NCBI RefSeq assembly: GCF_003703975.1
Contig: NZ_QTJY01000002.1
Coordinates: 248,001-312,000 of the forward strand
DNA: 64,000 bases
Origin: Larkinella soli
GTDB lineage: Bacteria; Bacteroidota; Bacteroidia; Cytophagales; Spirosomataceae
Reading direction: 5' to 3'
Under the pieces are notes generated by a model. The model had not been told where the DNA came from. It ran no database searches and saw only the letters and a program-made list of their open reading frames with translations. Below, in pieces: positions 43,832 to 54,281 of this stretch (positions are counted from its first letter, which is position 1; each line of letters starts with the position of its first letter). Made by a program: the position numbers and the translations under genes.

Positions 43832-46114
43832 ATGGATATAGAAAAAACATCCTATAACCGTCGTTCCTTCCTGAAAGTCTCCGTGCTGTCGGGTGGAGGT
43901 ATGCTGCTGGGCTTTAGCCTGGTTGCCCAATCGAAACCCGCAGGCTTAAAAGTACAGGCGGCCCTTTCCGGCGAAGGCGCAGAGCTAACGAGCTTTATCC
44001 GGATCACTCCCCAAGGCCAAATAGCGATCCTTTCTCCTAATCCGGAATTCGGACAGAACGTAAAAACGGCCATGCCGATGATCGTGGCCGAAGAACTGGA
44101 CGTCGACTGGAAAACCGTGGTGGTCGAACAGGCTCCATTCAATACCAGGCTGTACGGCCGCCAATTTACGGGTGGTAGTCAGGGCATTCGGCAGTACTGG
44201 AAGAGTCTGCGCACCGCCGGGGCTTCAGCCCGGCAGATGCTCATGGAGGCTGCCGCTCAGGCCTGGAAAGTACCGGTCGGGGAAATTACTACGGAAGCGG
44301 GAGTTCTTCATCATAAAACCAGCGGCAAAACAGCAGGCTACGGAGCGATGGCAACGGAAGCCGCTAAATTGCCGGTCCCCAAAGAAGTAAAGCTCAAGGC
44401 GGTGGACACGTTTAAAATCCTCAGCACCCCCCGCCAAAATGTGGACGGTATGAGCATCGTGACGGGAAAACCGTTGTTCAGCCTGGATTACCGCCAACCG
44501 GGTATGCTCATCGCCATGATGGTCCACCCACCCGGGTTTGGGCAAAAACTGAAGTCGTTCGATGCGACGGCGGTTCGGAAAATGCCCGGCATTCGGGATG
44601 TGTTTTCCATCAAGATTTTTCAGGAGGACTATGCTCAGGAAATTTTTGACACCCGCACGTTCAATGAACTGGTGGTGATCGTGGGCCGTTCGACCTGGGA
44701 GGTAATGCAGGCCAAAAAGAAGTTACCGGTTCAATGGGAGCCCATCGCCGATACGGTTGAAAAGCAAAATGCGTTCGGCCAGATGCGGGACAAAATCGTT
44801 CCGGCGGGCCTGGAAACGACCGACGCCCACTATGCCGGGATGAAAGAAAGGGAGGCTCAACCGGCAAAGGAACTTCGCCGGGATGGTGATCCGGAAACCG
44901 CCTTCAGGCAGGCGGCAAAAGTCCTGGAGCGAACTTACACCGCGCCTTTCCTGGCGCACAACAGCATGGAGCCTCTAAACTGCTTCGCTCATGTAACCGC
45001 CGAAAAAGCCTTTCTGGCCTGTGGCATTCAGGCTCCCGAATTTACCGAACGGGCGATTGCCGCCCGCCTGGGTATGCCCATCGAGAAAATCGACATTCAG
45101 CTGACCCGCATGGGGGGCGGCTTCGGTCGCAAAGCATATGGTCACTACATGGTGGAAGCTGCTTTGATCTCTCAAAAGATGAAGGCCCCGGTCAAGTTGA
45201 TCTACAGCCGGGAAGACGACATGACGTATGGGATCTACCGGCCCATGTACCGGATGACTTTTCGGGCCGCTTTCGATGCGGCCGGCAATCTGACTGCCTT
45301 TCACGTGCGGGGTGGGGGCATTCCGGAAAGCCCTCTGGGCGGGTCGGAGAACAATTTTCCGGCGGGGGCGATCGACCATTACCTGGCCGACGAATGGACT
45401 TTTCCATCCAACATCACCGTCGGGGCGTTCCGAGCCCCCCGATCCAACTTTATTGCCGTAGCGCAGCAGGCGTTCCTGGATGAGGTAGCCGAAACCATGG
45501 GCAAAGACCCTATCGGGTTTCGGCTGGAACTTCTGGAGCGGGCGAAAACGAAGCCGGTGGGTAAAAACAACACCTATGAGGCAGACCGGTATGCAGGTGT
45601 CCTGAAGCTGGTCCGGGACAAATCCGGTTGGGGACAGAGCAGCCCAGCCAACCTCCACCGGGGGGTTGCGGTCTATTTCTGCCACAACTCCTACGCGGCT
45701 CATGTCGTGGATCTTTCCATGAAAGAAGGGCAACCGGTGGTCGAAAAAGTTACCAGCGCCGTCGATTGCGGAATTGTGGTGAATCCGGAGGCCGCCGGCA
45801 ACATGGTCGAGGGAGCAGTGGTAGACGGCATCGGCAATGCGCTTTTTGGTAACCTGACGGTCAAAGGAGGCAAGCCTCAGCAAAGCAATTTCGACAACTA
45901 TCGAATGATCCGCCACAACGAGGCTCCCAAAGTCATTGAAGTTCATTTTGTTAAAAATGAAATCGACCCGACGGGCCTGGGCGAACCGCCCTTTCCCCCG
46001 GTGATCGCTGCTTTGGCAAATGCGCTCTACAAAGCCACCGGGAAGCGGTTGTATTCACAACCCTTCCAGCCGGCACTCGACAAACGGAATACCGGGCAGC
46101 CGGTGCAGGGTTAG
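43832..46114 (+). CDS. Molybdopterin-binding subunit, isoquinoline 1-oxidoreductase beta type
   Basis: A 760-residue catalytic subunit. A Tat signal (YNRRSFLKVS at 8-17, then a hydrophobic stretch) exports it folded with cofactor. Motifs include MGGGFGRKAYGHYMVEAAL for the molybdopterin site, the APFLAHNSMEPLNC region and the C-terminal GLGEPPFPPVIAALANAL with the expected Glu of the active site. The substrate is unknown; relatives hydroxylate N-heterocycles or oxidise aldehydes. With the preceding 2Fe-2S subunit it should form a periplasmic enzyme. I chose ATG 43832; the frame is open further upstream but overlaps the small subunit. Confidence 0.9.
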   Translation: MDIEKTSYNRRSFLKVSVLSGGGMLLGFSLVAQSKPAGLKVQAALSGEGAELTSFIRITPQGQIAILSPNPEFGQNVKTAMPMIVAEELDVDWKTVVVEQAPFNTRLYGRQFTGGSQGIRQYWKSLRTAGASARQMLMEAAAQAWKVPVGEITTEAGVLHHKTSGKTAGYGAMATEAAKLPVPKEVKLKAVDTFKILSTPRQNVDGMSIVTGKPLFSLDYRQPGMLIAMMVHPPGFGQKLKSFDATAVRKMPGIRDVFSIKIFQEDYAQEIFDTRTFNELVVIVGRSTWEVMQAKKKLPVQWEPIADTVEKQNAFGQMRDKIVPAGLETTDAHYAGMKEREAQPAKELRRDGDPETAFRQAAKVLERTYTAPFLAHNSMEPLNCFAHVTAEKAFLACGIQAPEFTERAIAARLGMPIEKIDIQLTRMGGGFGRKAYGHYMVEAALISQKMKAPVKLIYSREDDMTYGIYRPMYRMTFRAAFDAAGNLTAFHVRGGGIPESPLGGSENNFPAGAIDHYLADEWTFPSNITVGAFRAPRSNFIAVAQQAFLDEVAETMGKDPIGFRLELLERAKTKPVGKNNTYEADRYAGVLKLVRDKSGWGQSSPANLHRGVAVYFCHNSYAAHVVDLSMKEGQPVVEKVTSAVDCGIVVNPEAAGNMVEGAVVDGIGNALFGNLTVKGGKPQQSNFDNYRMIRHNEAPKVIEVHFVKNEIDPTGLGEPPFPPVIAALANALYKATGKRLYSQPFQPALDKRNTGQPVQG

Positions 46115-46182
46115 GTGGATTCTATCCATGGATGCCTTTCTCCCAGAAGTTCCTTAACCACTCTCTATGGATCCGGTGCATC

Positions 46183-46572
46183 ATGCAAAAGACACTTTCC
46201 CCACCTAAAATATTCATTCTGGGAATCATTCTGTTTCTCGGTATAACTATGCAAGCCGTTTGCCAGACGATCCAGCGCAACCGCGTTTTCGTCGGCAAAT
46301 GGGAGATCTCCGTAGCCGCAACGCCGGATATAAAGTTCACTACCACTCTGGTCCGCAAAAAAGGGCGATTGACGGGGGAACTAATGGATGTAAGTAACCC
46401 GAACGGACCTAAACTCCCCATCACCAGGGTGGAAGAAAAAGGCAACAGCATGTCGATTTTCTACACTTCGACGGAGAATAAGGAGTTGACCATCGACCTG
46501 ATGAAGGTGGACGACAACACGCTCAAAGGTACGATGTATACCTTCGACGCGTCGGCGAAACGGATTAAGTAA
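46183..46572 (+). CDS. Small exported protein of unknown function
   Basis: A 129-residue protein from ATG 46183 with a signal peptide (IFILGIILFLGITMQAV, cleavage near VCQTI). An in-frame ATG at 46132 would add 17 residues and spoil the signal. The mature part reads as beta strands (FVGKWEISVAATPDIKF, GRLTGELMDVSN, NTLKGTMYTFDASAKR), resembling small lipid-binding-like barrels seen after Bacteroidota oxidoreductases. It follows the molybdenum subunit by 68 bases and is probably in the same operon. Its role is unknown. Confidence 0.68.
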   Translation: MQKTLSPPKIFILGIILFLGITMQAVCQTIQRNRVFVGKWEISVAATPDIKFTTTLVRKKGRLTGELMDVSNPNGPKLPITRVEEKGNSMSIFYTSTENKELTIDLMKVDDNTLKGTMYTFDASAKRIK

Positions 46573-46625
46573 GGCAGTGCAAGGGACAGTGTAGACCCGT
46601 CCGGTAAGAGCCGGGCTGTGAATGG

Positions 46626-47537
46626 TTATGAAGCATCCGCATCGGCGGTGCGACGGTATTCATTGGGCGATTGCCCCACCCGTTGCTTAAACAACCGAAT
46701 GAAGTGTTGCGGATATTTGAAACCCAGTTCAAAGGCAATCTGACTCACGGATTTACCAGGGTCAAAAATCTTTTCTTTAGCCTCCTCAATCAGCCGGGCC
46801 TGAATGTACTCCTGGGCGGTTTGACCGGTTTCCTTTTTAACCACGTCTCCGAAATAGTTGGCCGATAGATGCAATTCACCGGCACAATAGGCTACGGAAG
46901 GCAAGCCAATGGTCTGGGGTTTATCGCTTAGGAAATACTCGTTCAATAAAGCCTCGAACTTTTCCAAAATGCCCTGATGGACCGTATCACGGGTGATAAA
47001 CTGTCGGTCGTAAAAGCGAACGCAGTAGTTGAGCAGCAGTTCGATGTTGGAGACGATCAGTCGTTTGCTGTGCTTGTCGACGGCATGCTCCAGTTCGTAC
47101 CCGATCTTCGCAAAACAATCCAGCACGATTTTCCTTTCCCGCTCGGATAAATGCAGGGCTTCATTGGATTGATAGCCGAAAAACGAGTAGTCATGGATGT
47201 GTCGGCCCAAGGCAGTACCATGAATCAGGTCGGGGTGAAAGACAACCGCATAGCCTTTGGGTTGGTAGGTCACTCCGGGGTTGTCGACGCTCACGATCTG
47301 CCCGGGTCCAATGAAAACCAGAGTCCCTTCCTGGTAGTCGTACGTATGCCGGCCATAGCGCAGATCACCGCAGTTTACCTCCTTTAAAAACACCGTATAG
47401 AATCCAAAAAACATATTCGACGCTTGCCTCGGCTCTGCCTTCGACAGGTCAATGACACCCACCAGCGGGTGCAGGGTTTCCGTGTTATTGAACGCGTTGT
47501 AGTCGCTTACGGCCTCGAATCGGCGCAGGGAATCCAT
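46626..47537 (-). CDS. AraC family transcriptional regulator
   Basis: A 303-residue regulator. The N-terminal ~180 residues form a cupin-like sensing domain (GTLVFIGPGQIVSVDNPG). The C-terminal ~100 residues hold two helix-turn-helix motifs, the second being VSQIAFELGFKYPQHFIRLF with QRVGQSPNEYRR at the end. I chose ATG 47537 because a perfect -7 box (TAATTTTG, minus strand, 47559-47566) lies just upstream; the in-frame ATG at 47570 would precede that start site. It is divergent from the aldo/keto reductase operon. It is the likely binder of the palindromes at 47612 and 43184, by position. Confidence 0.85.
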   Translation of the reverse strand: MDSLRRFEAVSDYNAFNNTETLHPLVGVIDLSKAEPRQASNMFFGFYTVFLKEVNCGDLRYGRHTYDYQEGTLVFIGPGQIVSVDNPGVTYQPKGYAVVFHPDLIHGTALGRHIHDYSFFGYQSNEALHLSERERKIVLDCFAKIGYELEHAVDKHSKRLIVSNIELLLNYCVRFYDRQFITRDTVHQGILEKFEALLNEYFLSDKPQTIGLPSVAYCAGELHLSANYFGDVVKKETGQTAQEYIQARLIEEAKEKIFDPGKSVSQIAFELGFKYPQHFIRLFKQRVGQSPNEYRRTADADAS

Positions 47538-47611
47538 ATCGTTACTGTTTATCTGTCTCAAAATTAGCACTTTATTCCCCTTTCCGGAATCGAATCATCC
47601 CAATCAGGAAT

Positions 47612-47670
47612 AATGGTAGTTATTTCCGTAATCTATATACCATCCGGGGAGAAAGTAGTTAAGACCTTTG
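47612..47670 (+). promoter_or_regulatory. Palindromic operator and promoter of the aldo/keto reductase operon
   Basis: AATGGTA (47612-47618) and TACCAT (47638-47643) enclose TTTCCGTAATCTATA; GACCTTTG is at 47663-47670. From first half-site to the end of the -7 box it is 59 bases, exactly as at 43184-43242. It lies in the gap between the AraC gene and the operon. Confidence 0.65.
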
Positions 47671-47699
47671 CACTATCAAACGAAAAATCAATGCAGTAG

Positions 47700-48542
<843 letters not shown>

Positions 48543-48578
48543 ACCGCTGAAACCGACAAATTACAACAAACGGAACCA

Positions 48579-49034
48579 ATGAGACACGCATTGTATTGCA
48601 CGGTATTCCTGTCGGTCGCGCTGTGTACGCAGGTGACGGCACAGGACGGGACCATTTTCCCCAAAGGCGAAAAATCAACGACCGATCATCAGGTTGGCAC
48701 CGTCTGGCTCAATGAATTGAGTGCATCCGACAGCACCTTCAACTATAATATCGCGATGGCCACCTTTGCGCCGGGGGCTCGCTTACACTGGCATACGCAT
48801 CCGGGCGGGCAGATCCTGCTGTTCACGGACGGCATCGGCTACTACCAGGAGCGGGGCCGGCCCCGGCAAACCGTTCGCAAAGGGGAAGTCATCAAATGCC
48901 GGCCGGGCGTGGAGCATTGGCACGGAGCCACGCCGACGAGCGGGGTCACCTACATTGCCACGACCCCAACCCAGAAGGGAAGAACCATCTGGTTCAAGCG
49001 GGTCACCGATGAGGAATACGCCGGCCAGAAATAA
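48579..49034 (+). CDS. Exported cupin, mandelonitrile-lyase-like
   Basis: A 151-residue single-cupin protein with a signal peptide (residues 1-21, VTAQD). Metal ligands His72, His74 and Gln78 (HWHTHPGGQ) and a third His in VEHWHGATP match the manganese cupins related to bacterial (R)-hydroxynitrile lyases and similar carboxymuconolactone-linked cupins. The C-terminal WFKRVTDEEY is also shared with that group. A paralogue is at 63140. It follows the aldo/keto reductase by 36 bases. The real reaction is unknown; hydroxynitrile lyase activity is only one option. Confidence 0.85.
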   Translation: MRHALYCTVFLSVALCTQVTAQDGTIFPKGEKSTTDHQVGTVWLNELSASDSTFNYNIAMATFAPGARLHWHTHPGGQILLFTDGIGYYQERGRPRQTVRKGEVIKCRPGVEHWHGATPTSGVTYIATTPTQKGRTIWFKRVTDEEYAGQK

Positions 49035-49064
49035 AACTGACACTTCACCTCCATTTGAATTATC

Positions 49065-49571
49065 ATGAAAACCATACCCAGTGGTCAATGGTTATTCCCT
49101 TCCATCAAACTATTCAGGCTCAGGCTGTGTTTCCTTCTGATCGGTTTGGCGGGCGTCTCCGCGCAAGCTCAAAAGACAGCCCCGGTTTCAACCGGCGGCA
49201 CCCACGCAGAACAGGAGGTCACCAATTTGTCCAAAGAGAAGTGGCAGTGGATGGCCGACAAGAATGTGGACCGGCTGGACGCCCTGTTCGATGAAAAGTC
49301 GGTGTTTGTTCACATGGGCGGAAGCTGGGGCAAAAGCCGCGAACTGGAGATTATAAAAGGCGGATTCATCCACTATAAAAAGGCGGACATTCATTCGGTT
49401 TCGGTCAACATCATCGGCAATACCGCCATTCTGTTGAACAACATCACCTTACTGGCGGTGGTCGGTGGAAACGAAGTTACCAATCCGTTTATAGCGACGG
49501 AGGTTTATATCAAGGAAGACGGCAACTGGAAGCTGGGTTCGCTTTCCTTTACCCGGCTCCTGACTCAGTAA
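49065..49571 (+). CDS. Exported NTF2-like (SnoaL/DUF4440) protein
   Basis: A 168-residue protein with a signal peptide (hydrophobic segment at ~18-33, cleavage near SAQAQ). The NTF2 fold is visible from HAEQEVTNLSKEKWQWMADK through DALFDEKSVFVHMGG, SVNIIGNTAILLNNITL and the final EDGNWKLGSLSFTRL. Such domains bind or isomerise small molecules or serve as accessory proteins. It follows the cupin gene by 30 bases in the same operon. I cannot assign a substrate. Confidence 0.82.
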   Translation: MKTIPSGQWLFPSIKLFRLRLCFLLIGLAGVSAQAQKTAPVSTGGTHAEQEVTNLSKEKWQWMADKNVDRLDALFDEKSVFVHMGGSWGKSRELEIIKGGFIHYKKADIHSVSVNIIGNTAILLNNITLLAVVGGNEVTNPFIATEVYIKEDGNWKLGSLSFTRLLTQ

Positions 49572-49591
49572 CTTCTCCCATAGTAAGCTGA

Positions 49592-51049
<1,458 letters not shown>

Positions 51050-51260
51050 CTTCGATGATCGGGACGCGGGCATGAGTGCCACGAAAACGCTCCTTTCCGG
51101 AAGAGCCAAAGGGAAATTTAACGATACTACAACTAACCGGAAACGGACATTGTGTTACCCGCGCTCACCGCCCTTGCGACCAGTCGGCGATGTGGGTCCT
51201 GATGCGAAGGAAATAAGACAAGCAGACGGGTTTGGCTGATTCAGGACGGGTAGGTTAGGG

Positions 51261-52622
51261 TTAGGGTTCCGGTACATACCAGAACGGAATCGCCACCAGT
51301 TCATCGGCTTCTTTTTTCCGGGGATCCTGCAGGGCCACGCGAAGCAGGTTGCGGCCTGTCTTAAGATTGCCCGGCACCAGCACCGTTTGCCAGCCGCGCT
51401 GCTCCTGAGTCCCGACTTTGGTAAACATCAGCTCAGGCTGGGCGCAGGTCGAATCGTTGACAGTGATGCGAATCAGCCTATTGATCTGCCGGCTGCTCCA
51501 GATCGCATACTGATGCCGACGCGCCTGTCTCGACAGCGTATCGCTCCAGGCTGGTTCAGGCGCAATCTCCTCAAGCAGTTTGTCGAGAGCTTTGGGATAG
51601 GCAATGAACAGGCGCAGGTACGGTTCCCGAATCACGTCTGACTGAATGGAAGCCACGCCGATATACGCACCCTCGGGGCGCTGGTTGTCATAAGTCGATG
51701 GCTCGATGTAGAGACTATCGACCCGGGCCGAGTAAAGATGCCGGGTGTTGAAAAGCGAGATCCGCCCGCTGGTCCGTGAAATATCATTCATGTATTCGAG
51801 GAAGAACACCACAAAAAAGACCAACATGAAAATCGCGGCCGCCCGATATAACCTGCCGGGTCGGATATTGCTGTAAAACGTGTTGGTAACATAGGAGGTG
51901 TGTCTGTACGTGCCCATCATCATCAGCTGACCCAGCTTCGTAATGCGGTAGTGGAGCTGCATGCCCCTGGGGGTTTCTTTTACCTTTTTCTGATTCAACC
52001 AGATAATGGCTAAGTAGAACACGGCCGCCAGCGTGCCCAAGGCAATTTTGACCCCGAACCAGACGCTGGCGGAAACGTTGGGTTGAACAACTAAGTAGAT
52101 CAGTAGCCCCAGCACGTAGAATAAGGCAACCACAATCAGAAAGAAGACGAACTGAAAAGCAAGGGCAAACACGATGTTGCACCGTTTGTCGAGCCAGAGA
52201 ATATAGCGGTCCAGCGGCCCAAGTTCGTCGGCAAGGCGTTGCTGCGAATACGTCGTAGTGAACGGAATACGGTCGTAGCGGATGCCCGACGGGAAAACGG
52301 CCAGGAGACCTACCAGACCCACCCAAAACGCCCGCATCACGAAATTGACCAGAAAGGCCGCAAACAGGACGTGACAAGTGGCCCGAATCAGGCTGTAGGC
52401 CAGCGACGGCAATATGGCCGCAGCGCCATCGGTGTGGGTCATGAAATTATACCGGAGGTAGCTGAACACCGACTCCAGCAGGTCAGGCAATTGCAGGATG
52501 GCGAACATGGCAACCCCGGAGATGGCTAATTCGAGGTTCCAGCTTTGGGTAGTCAATTCCCGGAGCTTGTCCTGCTCGTCGGGTGTAAGTTGGGAAGCAG
52601 GCGATGAGTTGTTATCGGACAT
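51261..52622 (-). CDS. Multi-helix membrane protein of unknown function
   Basis: A 453-residue inner-membrane protein. Hydrophobic helices lie at ~32-55, ~70-110 (two), ~155-180, ~190-215 and ~270-290 (FALAFQFVFFLIVVALFYVL, AIFMLVFFVVFFLEYM). The last ~160 residues are soluble and strand-rich, presumably periplasmic (RLFIAYPKALDKLLEEIAPE, TVLVPGNLKTGRNLLRVAL). I recognise no family or catalytic motif. It is transcribed alone, with 211 bases after the protease gene and a 351-base spacer before it. Confidence 0.75.
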   Translation of the reverse strand: MSDNNSSPASQLTPDEQDKLRELTTQSWNLELAISGVAMFAILQLPDLLESVFSYLRYNFMTHTDGAAAILPSLAYSLIRATCHVLFAAFLVNFVMRAFWVGLVGLLAVFPSGIRYDRIPFTTTYSQQRLADELGPLDRYILWLDKRCNIVFALAFQFVFFLIVVALFYVLGLLIYLVVQPNVSASVWFGVKIALGTLAAVFYLAIIWLNQKKVKETPRGMQLHYRITKLGQLMMMGTYRHTSYVTNTFYSNIRPGRLYRAAAIFMLVFFVVFFLEYMNDISRTSGRISLFNTRHLYSARVDSLYIEPSTYDNQRPEGAYIGVASIQSDVIREPYLRLFIAYPKALDKLLEEIAPEPAWSDTLSRQARRHQYAIWSSRQINRLIRITVNDSTCAQPELMFTKVGTQEQRGWQTVLVPGNLKTGRNLLRVALQDPRKKEADELVAIPFWYVPEP

Positions 52623-52973
52623 GAACGATCGTGTATTCCGTATGCTAAGAAGTAAGGTTGTCGGCTATTAAAATTAGGTACTAACTGCTTCATATTGCAC
52701 ATTTCCCAGGCGTACTTTTTTAAGAAATCCCTCACAGTGCCTTATCCTGATTCTCGTTTACCGGTGACCTCAGAAATAGGCCCGGTAGTTGAGACCAGCC
52801 ATCCCTGCCGATTCCGAAGAGAGACCGGTACGGATCACCCTGCTTTTGGTAAACTATTCCTTTACTGCCCAAAGTCCCCTGCATCGGTGGTGGCGTTGGG
52901 ATATTCGGTTGACTTTAAGTACATTGAGGCTGCCTTGTTCCGTCACGCCAATAAATAACCTTCTACCACCTGT
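52623..52973. other. 351-bp spacer between diverging genes
   Basis: A plus-strand open frame at 52695-52958 exists, but its composition is not protein-like and it has no neighbour or motif support. I see no repeat, RNA or terminator here. Confidence 0.4.
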
Positions 52974-53537
52974 ATGAAGTCTCTCCTGCTCCGCTTTTTA
53001 TTAAGCCCTGCAAGCCCTTTTACCACCCTGAAGCCTCCTAACAGGACAAGGCTGACCATAAAAGACATATCCGCCATTCTCCCCAGACCCCAGGTCTACC
53101 TGAAGTTCAGCTTCCTGCTGGCCTTCCTGCTGTTCGTCTCGACGGCTATTGCCCAATCTAAACCAAACGGACCAAAGATGAAATTCCTCGTGCACATTAC
53201 CTGTGGCCCCGAAAATCCCACCAAAGCCGCTCTGGGCTTTCTGGTAGCTAAAACAGCGCTTAGTGAAGGCCATACCGTTACTCTTTTCCTGGCCGGCGAT
53301 GCGGCCGTGCTGCTGCGGGATGCCGAGCTGGATAAGGTAGAAGGACTGGGGACGGGCAAACTCCGCGACCACTATGAAGCGCTGGCCAAAGGTGGCGTTC
53401 GATTCTATGTATCCGGGATGTCGGCCAAAGCCCGGGGCGTGACGGATGCCGACATCAGCGGCAAACCCGCTGAATTTGCCATGCCCGCCAAGCTGGTTCA
53501 GCTGGCCGCCGACAGTGACCGGGTGTTTACCTATTAG
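52974..53537 (+). CDS. DsrE/DsrF-like protein, uncertain N-terminus
   Basis: The last ~119 residues (from ATG 53178, MKFLVHITCGPENPTKA) are a DsrE-like domain, with Cys9 of that segment, the GFLVAKTALSEGHTVTLFL beta-alpha unit and the YVSGMSAKARGV loop. Such domains take part in sulfur relay or are peroxiredoxin-like. The frame is open further upstream to ATG 52974 and includes a clear signal-like stretch, LKFSFLLAFLLFVSTAIAQS, before the domain, preceded by ~40 residues of poor quality. That stretch begins CTGAAGTTC, so an original ATG of an exported form may have mutated. Whether the protein is cytoplasmic or exported is open. Confidence 0.7.
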   Translation: MKSLLLRFLLSPASPFTTLKPPNRTRLTIKDISAILPRPQVYLKFSFLLAFLLFVSTAIAQSKPNGPKMKFLVHITCGPENPTKAALGFLVAKTALSEGHTVTLFLAGDAAVLLRDAELDKVEGLGTGKLRDHYEALAKGGVRFYVSGMSAKARGVTDADISGKPAEFAMPAKLVQLAADSDRVFTY

Positions 53538-53561
53538 AACATACCCCCTTAAAAATACTCC

Positions 53562-53666
53562 ATGGCCTGGATGCGGGCCGAAACCGGAGAAGATATACCG
53601 GCACAGGCCGCCCAGGCCATCAAGCCCCTCATCCGGGAGGGAAAATCCCTGTACCATAAAGCGTAA
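53562..53666 (+). pseudogene. Possible C-terminal gene remnant
   Basis: A 34-codon frame, MAWMRAETGEDIPAQAAQAI to a Lys-Ala end, is immediately followed by a strong terminator. It has a natural protein look and a proper ending but is too short for a gene, so it may be the tail of a gene otherwise lost, or the continuation of the DsrE gene after a frameshift. I do not recognise the family. Confidence 0.35.
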
Positions 53667-53672
53667 ATGCTG

Positions 53673-53706
53673 AAAATGCGGGACTGTACATACAGTCCCG
53701 CATTTT
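53673..53706 (+). terminator. Strong hairpin terminator
   Basis: AAAATGCGGGACTGTA (53673-53688) and TACAGTCCCGCATTTT (53691-53706) form a perfect 16-bp stem with a two-base loop. A/T flanks allow use on both strands. In the remaining spacer to 53942 I see no gene. Confidence 0.85.
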
Positions 53707-53942
53707 CATTTGGTGGGCCAAACCCGGATCCGCCCCAAAGTAGGAGTTGCTACCAGTAATCTCATGCAGGGCCCGCGTTTCAGCCCAGGCCGGTCATCTT
53801 ATAAACGGACAGTTTATGTACGGTTTCGGACATTTAACGAGAACCGGCAATAATATATCCGTGTATATTAGACAGTTACCAAACTGGCATTTTATTTGTT
53901 CAACAAGTATTAAAGAAATGCGTCTATTTTATCCGGTTTTTG

Positions 53943-54278
53943 ATGAGCCGAACCTACCTGGGTGAGTTTGAAGAGCTGGTCTTACTCGCCGTTGCTCTTC
54001 TGGAACAACAACCTACAGGCGCCTATGGCGTCTCGATTGCCGATGAACTCAAGCAACGCACCGGCCGGACCACCTCCGTGACAGGGGTGCATGTGGTCTT
54101 GTATCGTCTTGAGGAGAAAGGTCTCGTTTGTTCGGAGTTAGGTGGAGCCACCCTCGCTCGGGGTGGTCGGCGTAAACGCTTATTCTCCCTGACGGCGGCC
54201 GGTCAGCAGGTGCTGCAGGAGATGCGTCAACTCCGGTTGGCGTTTTGGGAATCTTTACCTACCCTATTCTTTTCGTAA
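53943..54278 (+). CDS. PadR family transcriptional regulator
   Basis: A 111-residue single winged-helix protein: YLGEFEELVLLAVALLEQQ, YGVSIADELKQRTG, VTGVHVVLYRLEEKGLV and RRKRLFSLTAAGQQVLQEM are the successive helices and wing of PadR regulators. The dimerisation part is short. The permease gene starts three bases after its stop. PadR genes directly before a prefix-domain FtsX permease are a recurrent pair in Bacteroidota, and the regulator most likely controls the pair. An in-frame TTG one codon earlier is less likely as a start. Confidence 0.88.
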   Translation: MSRTYLGEFEELVLLAVALLEQQPTGAYGVSIADELKQRTGRTTSVTGVHVVLYRLEEKGLVCSELGGATLARGGRRKRLFSLTAAGQQVLQEMRQLRLAFWESLPTLFFS

Positions 54279-54281
54279 CCC

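Noticed and set aside
52695-52958. 87-codon frame in the spacer before the DsrE gene
   Set aside because: No motif, no supporting context and an atypical composition.
53747-53965. 72-codon frame before the PadR gene
   Set aside because: It overlaps the PadR start and the promoter region and has no recognisable protein features.
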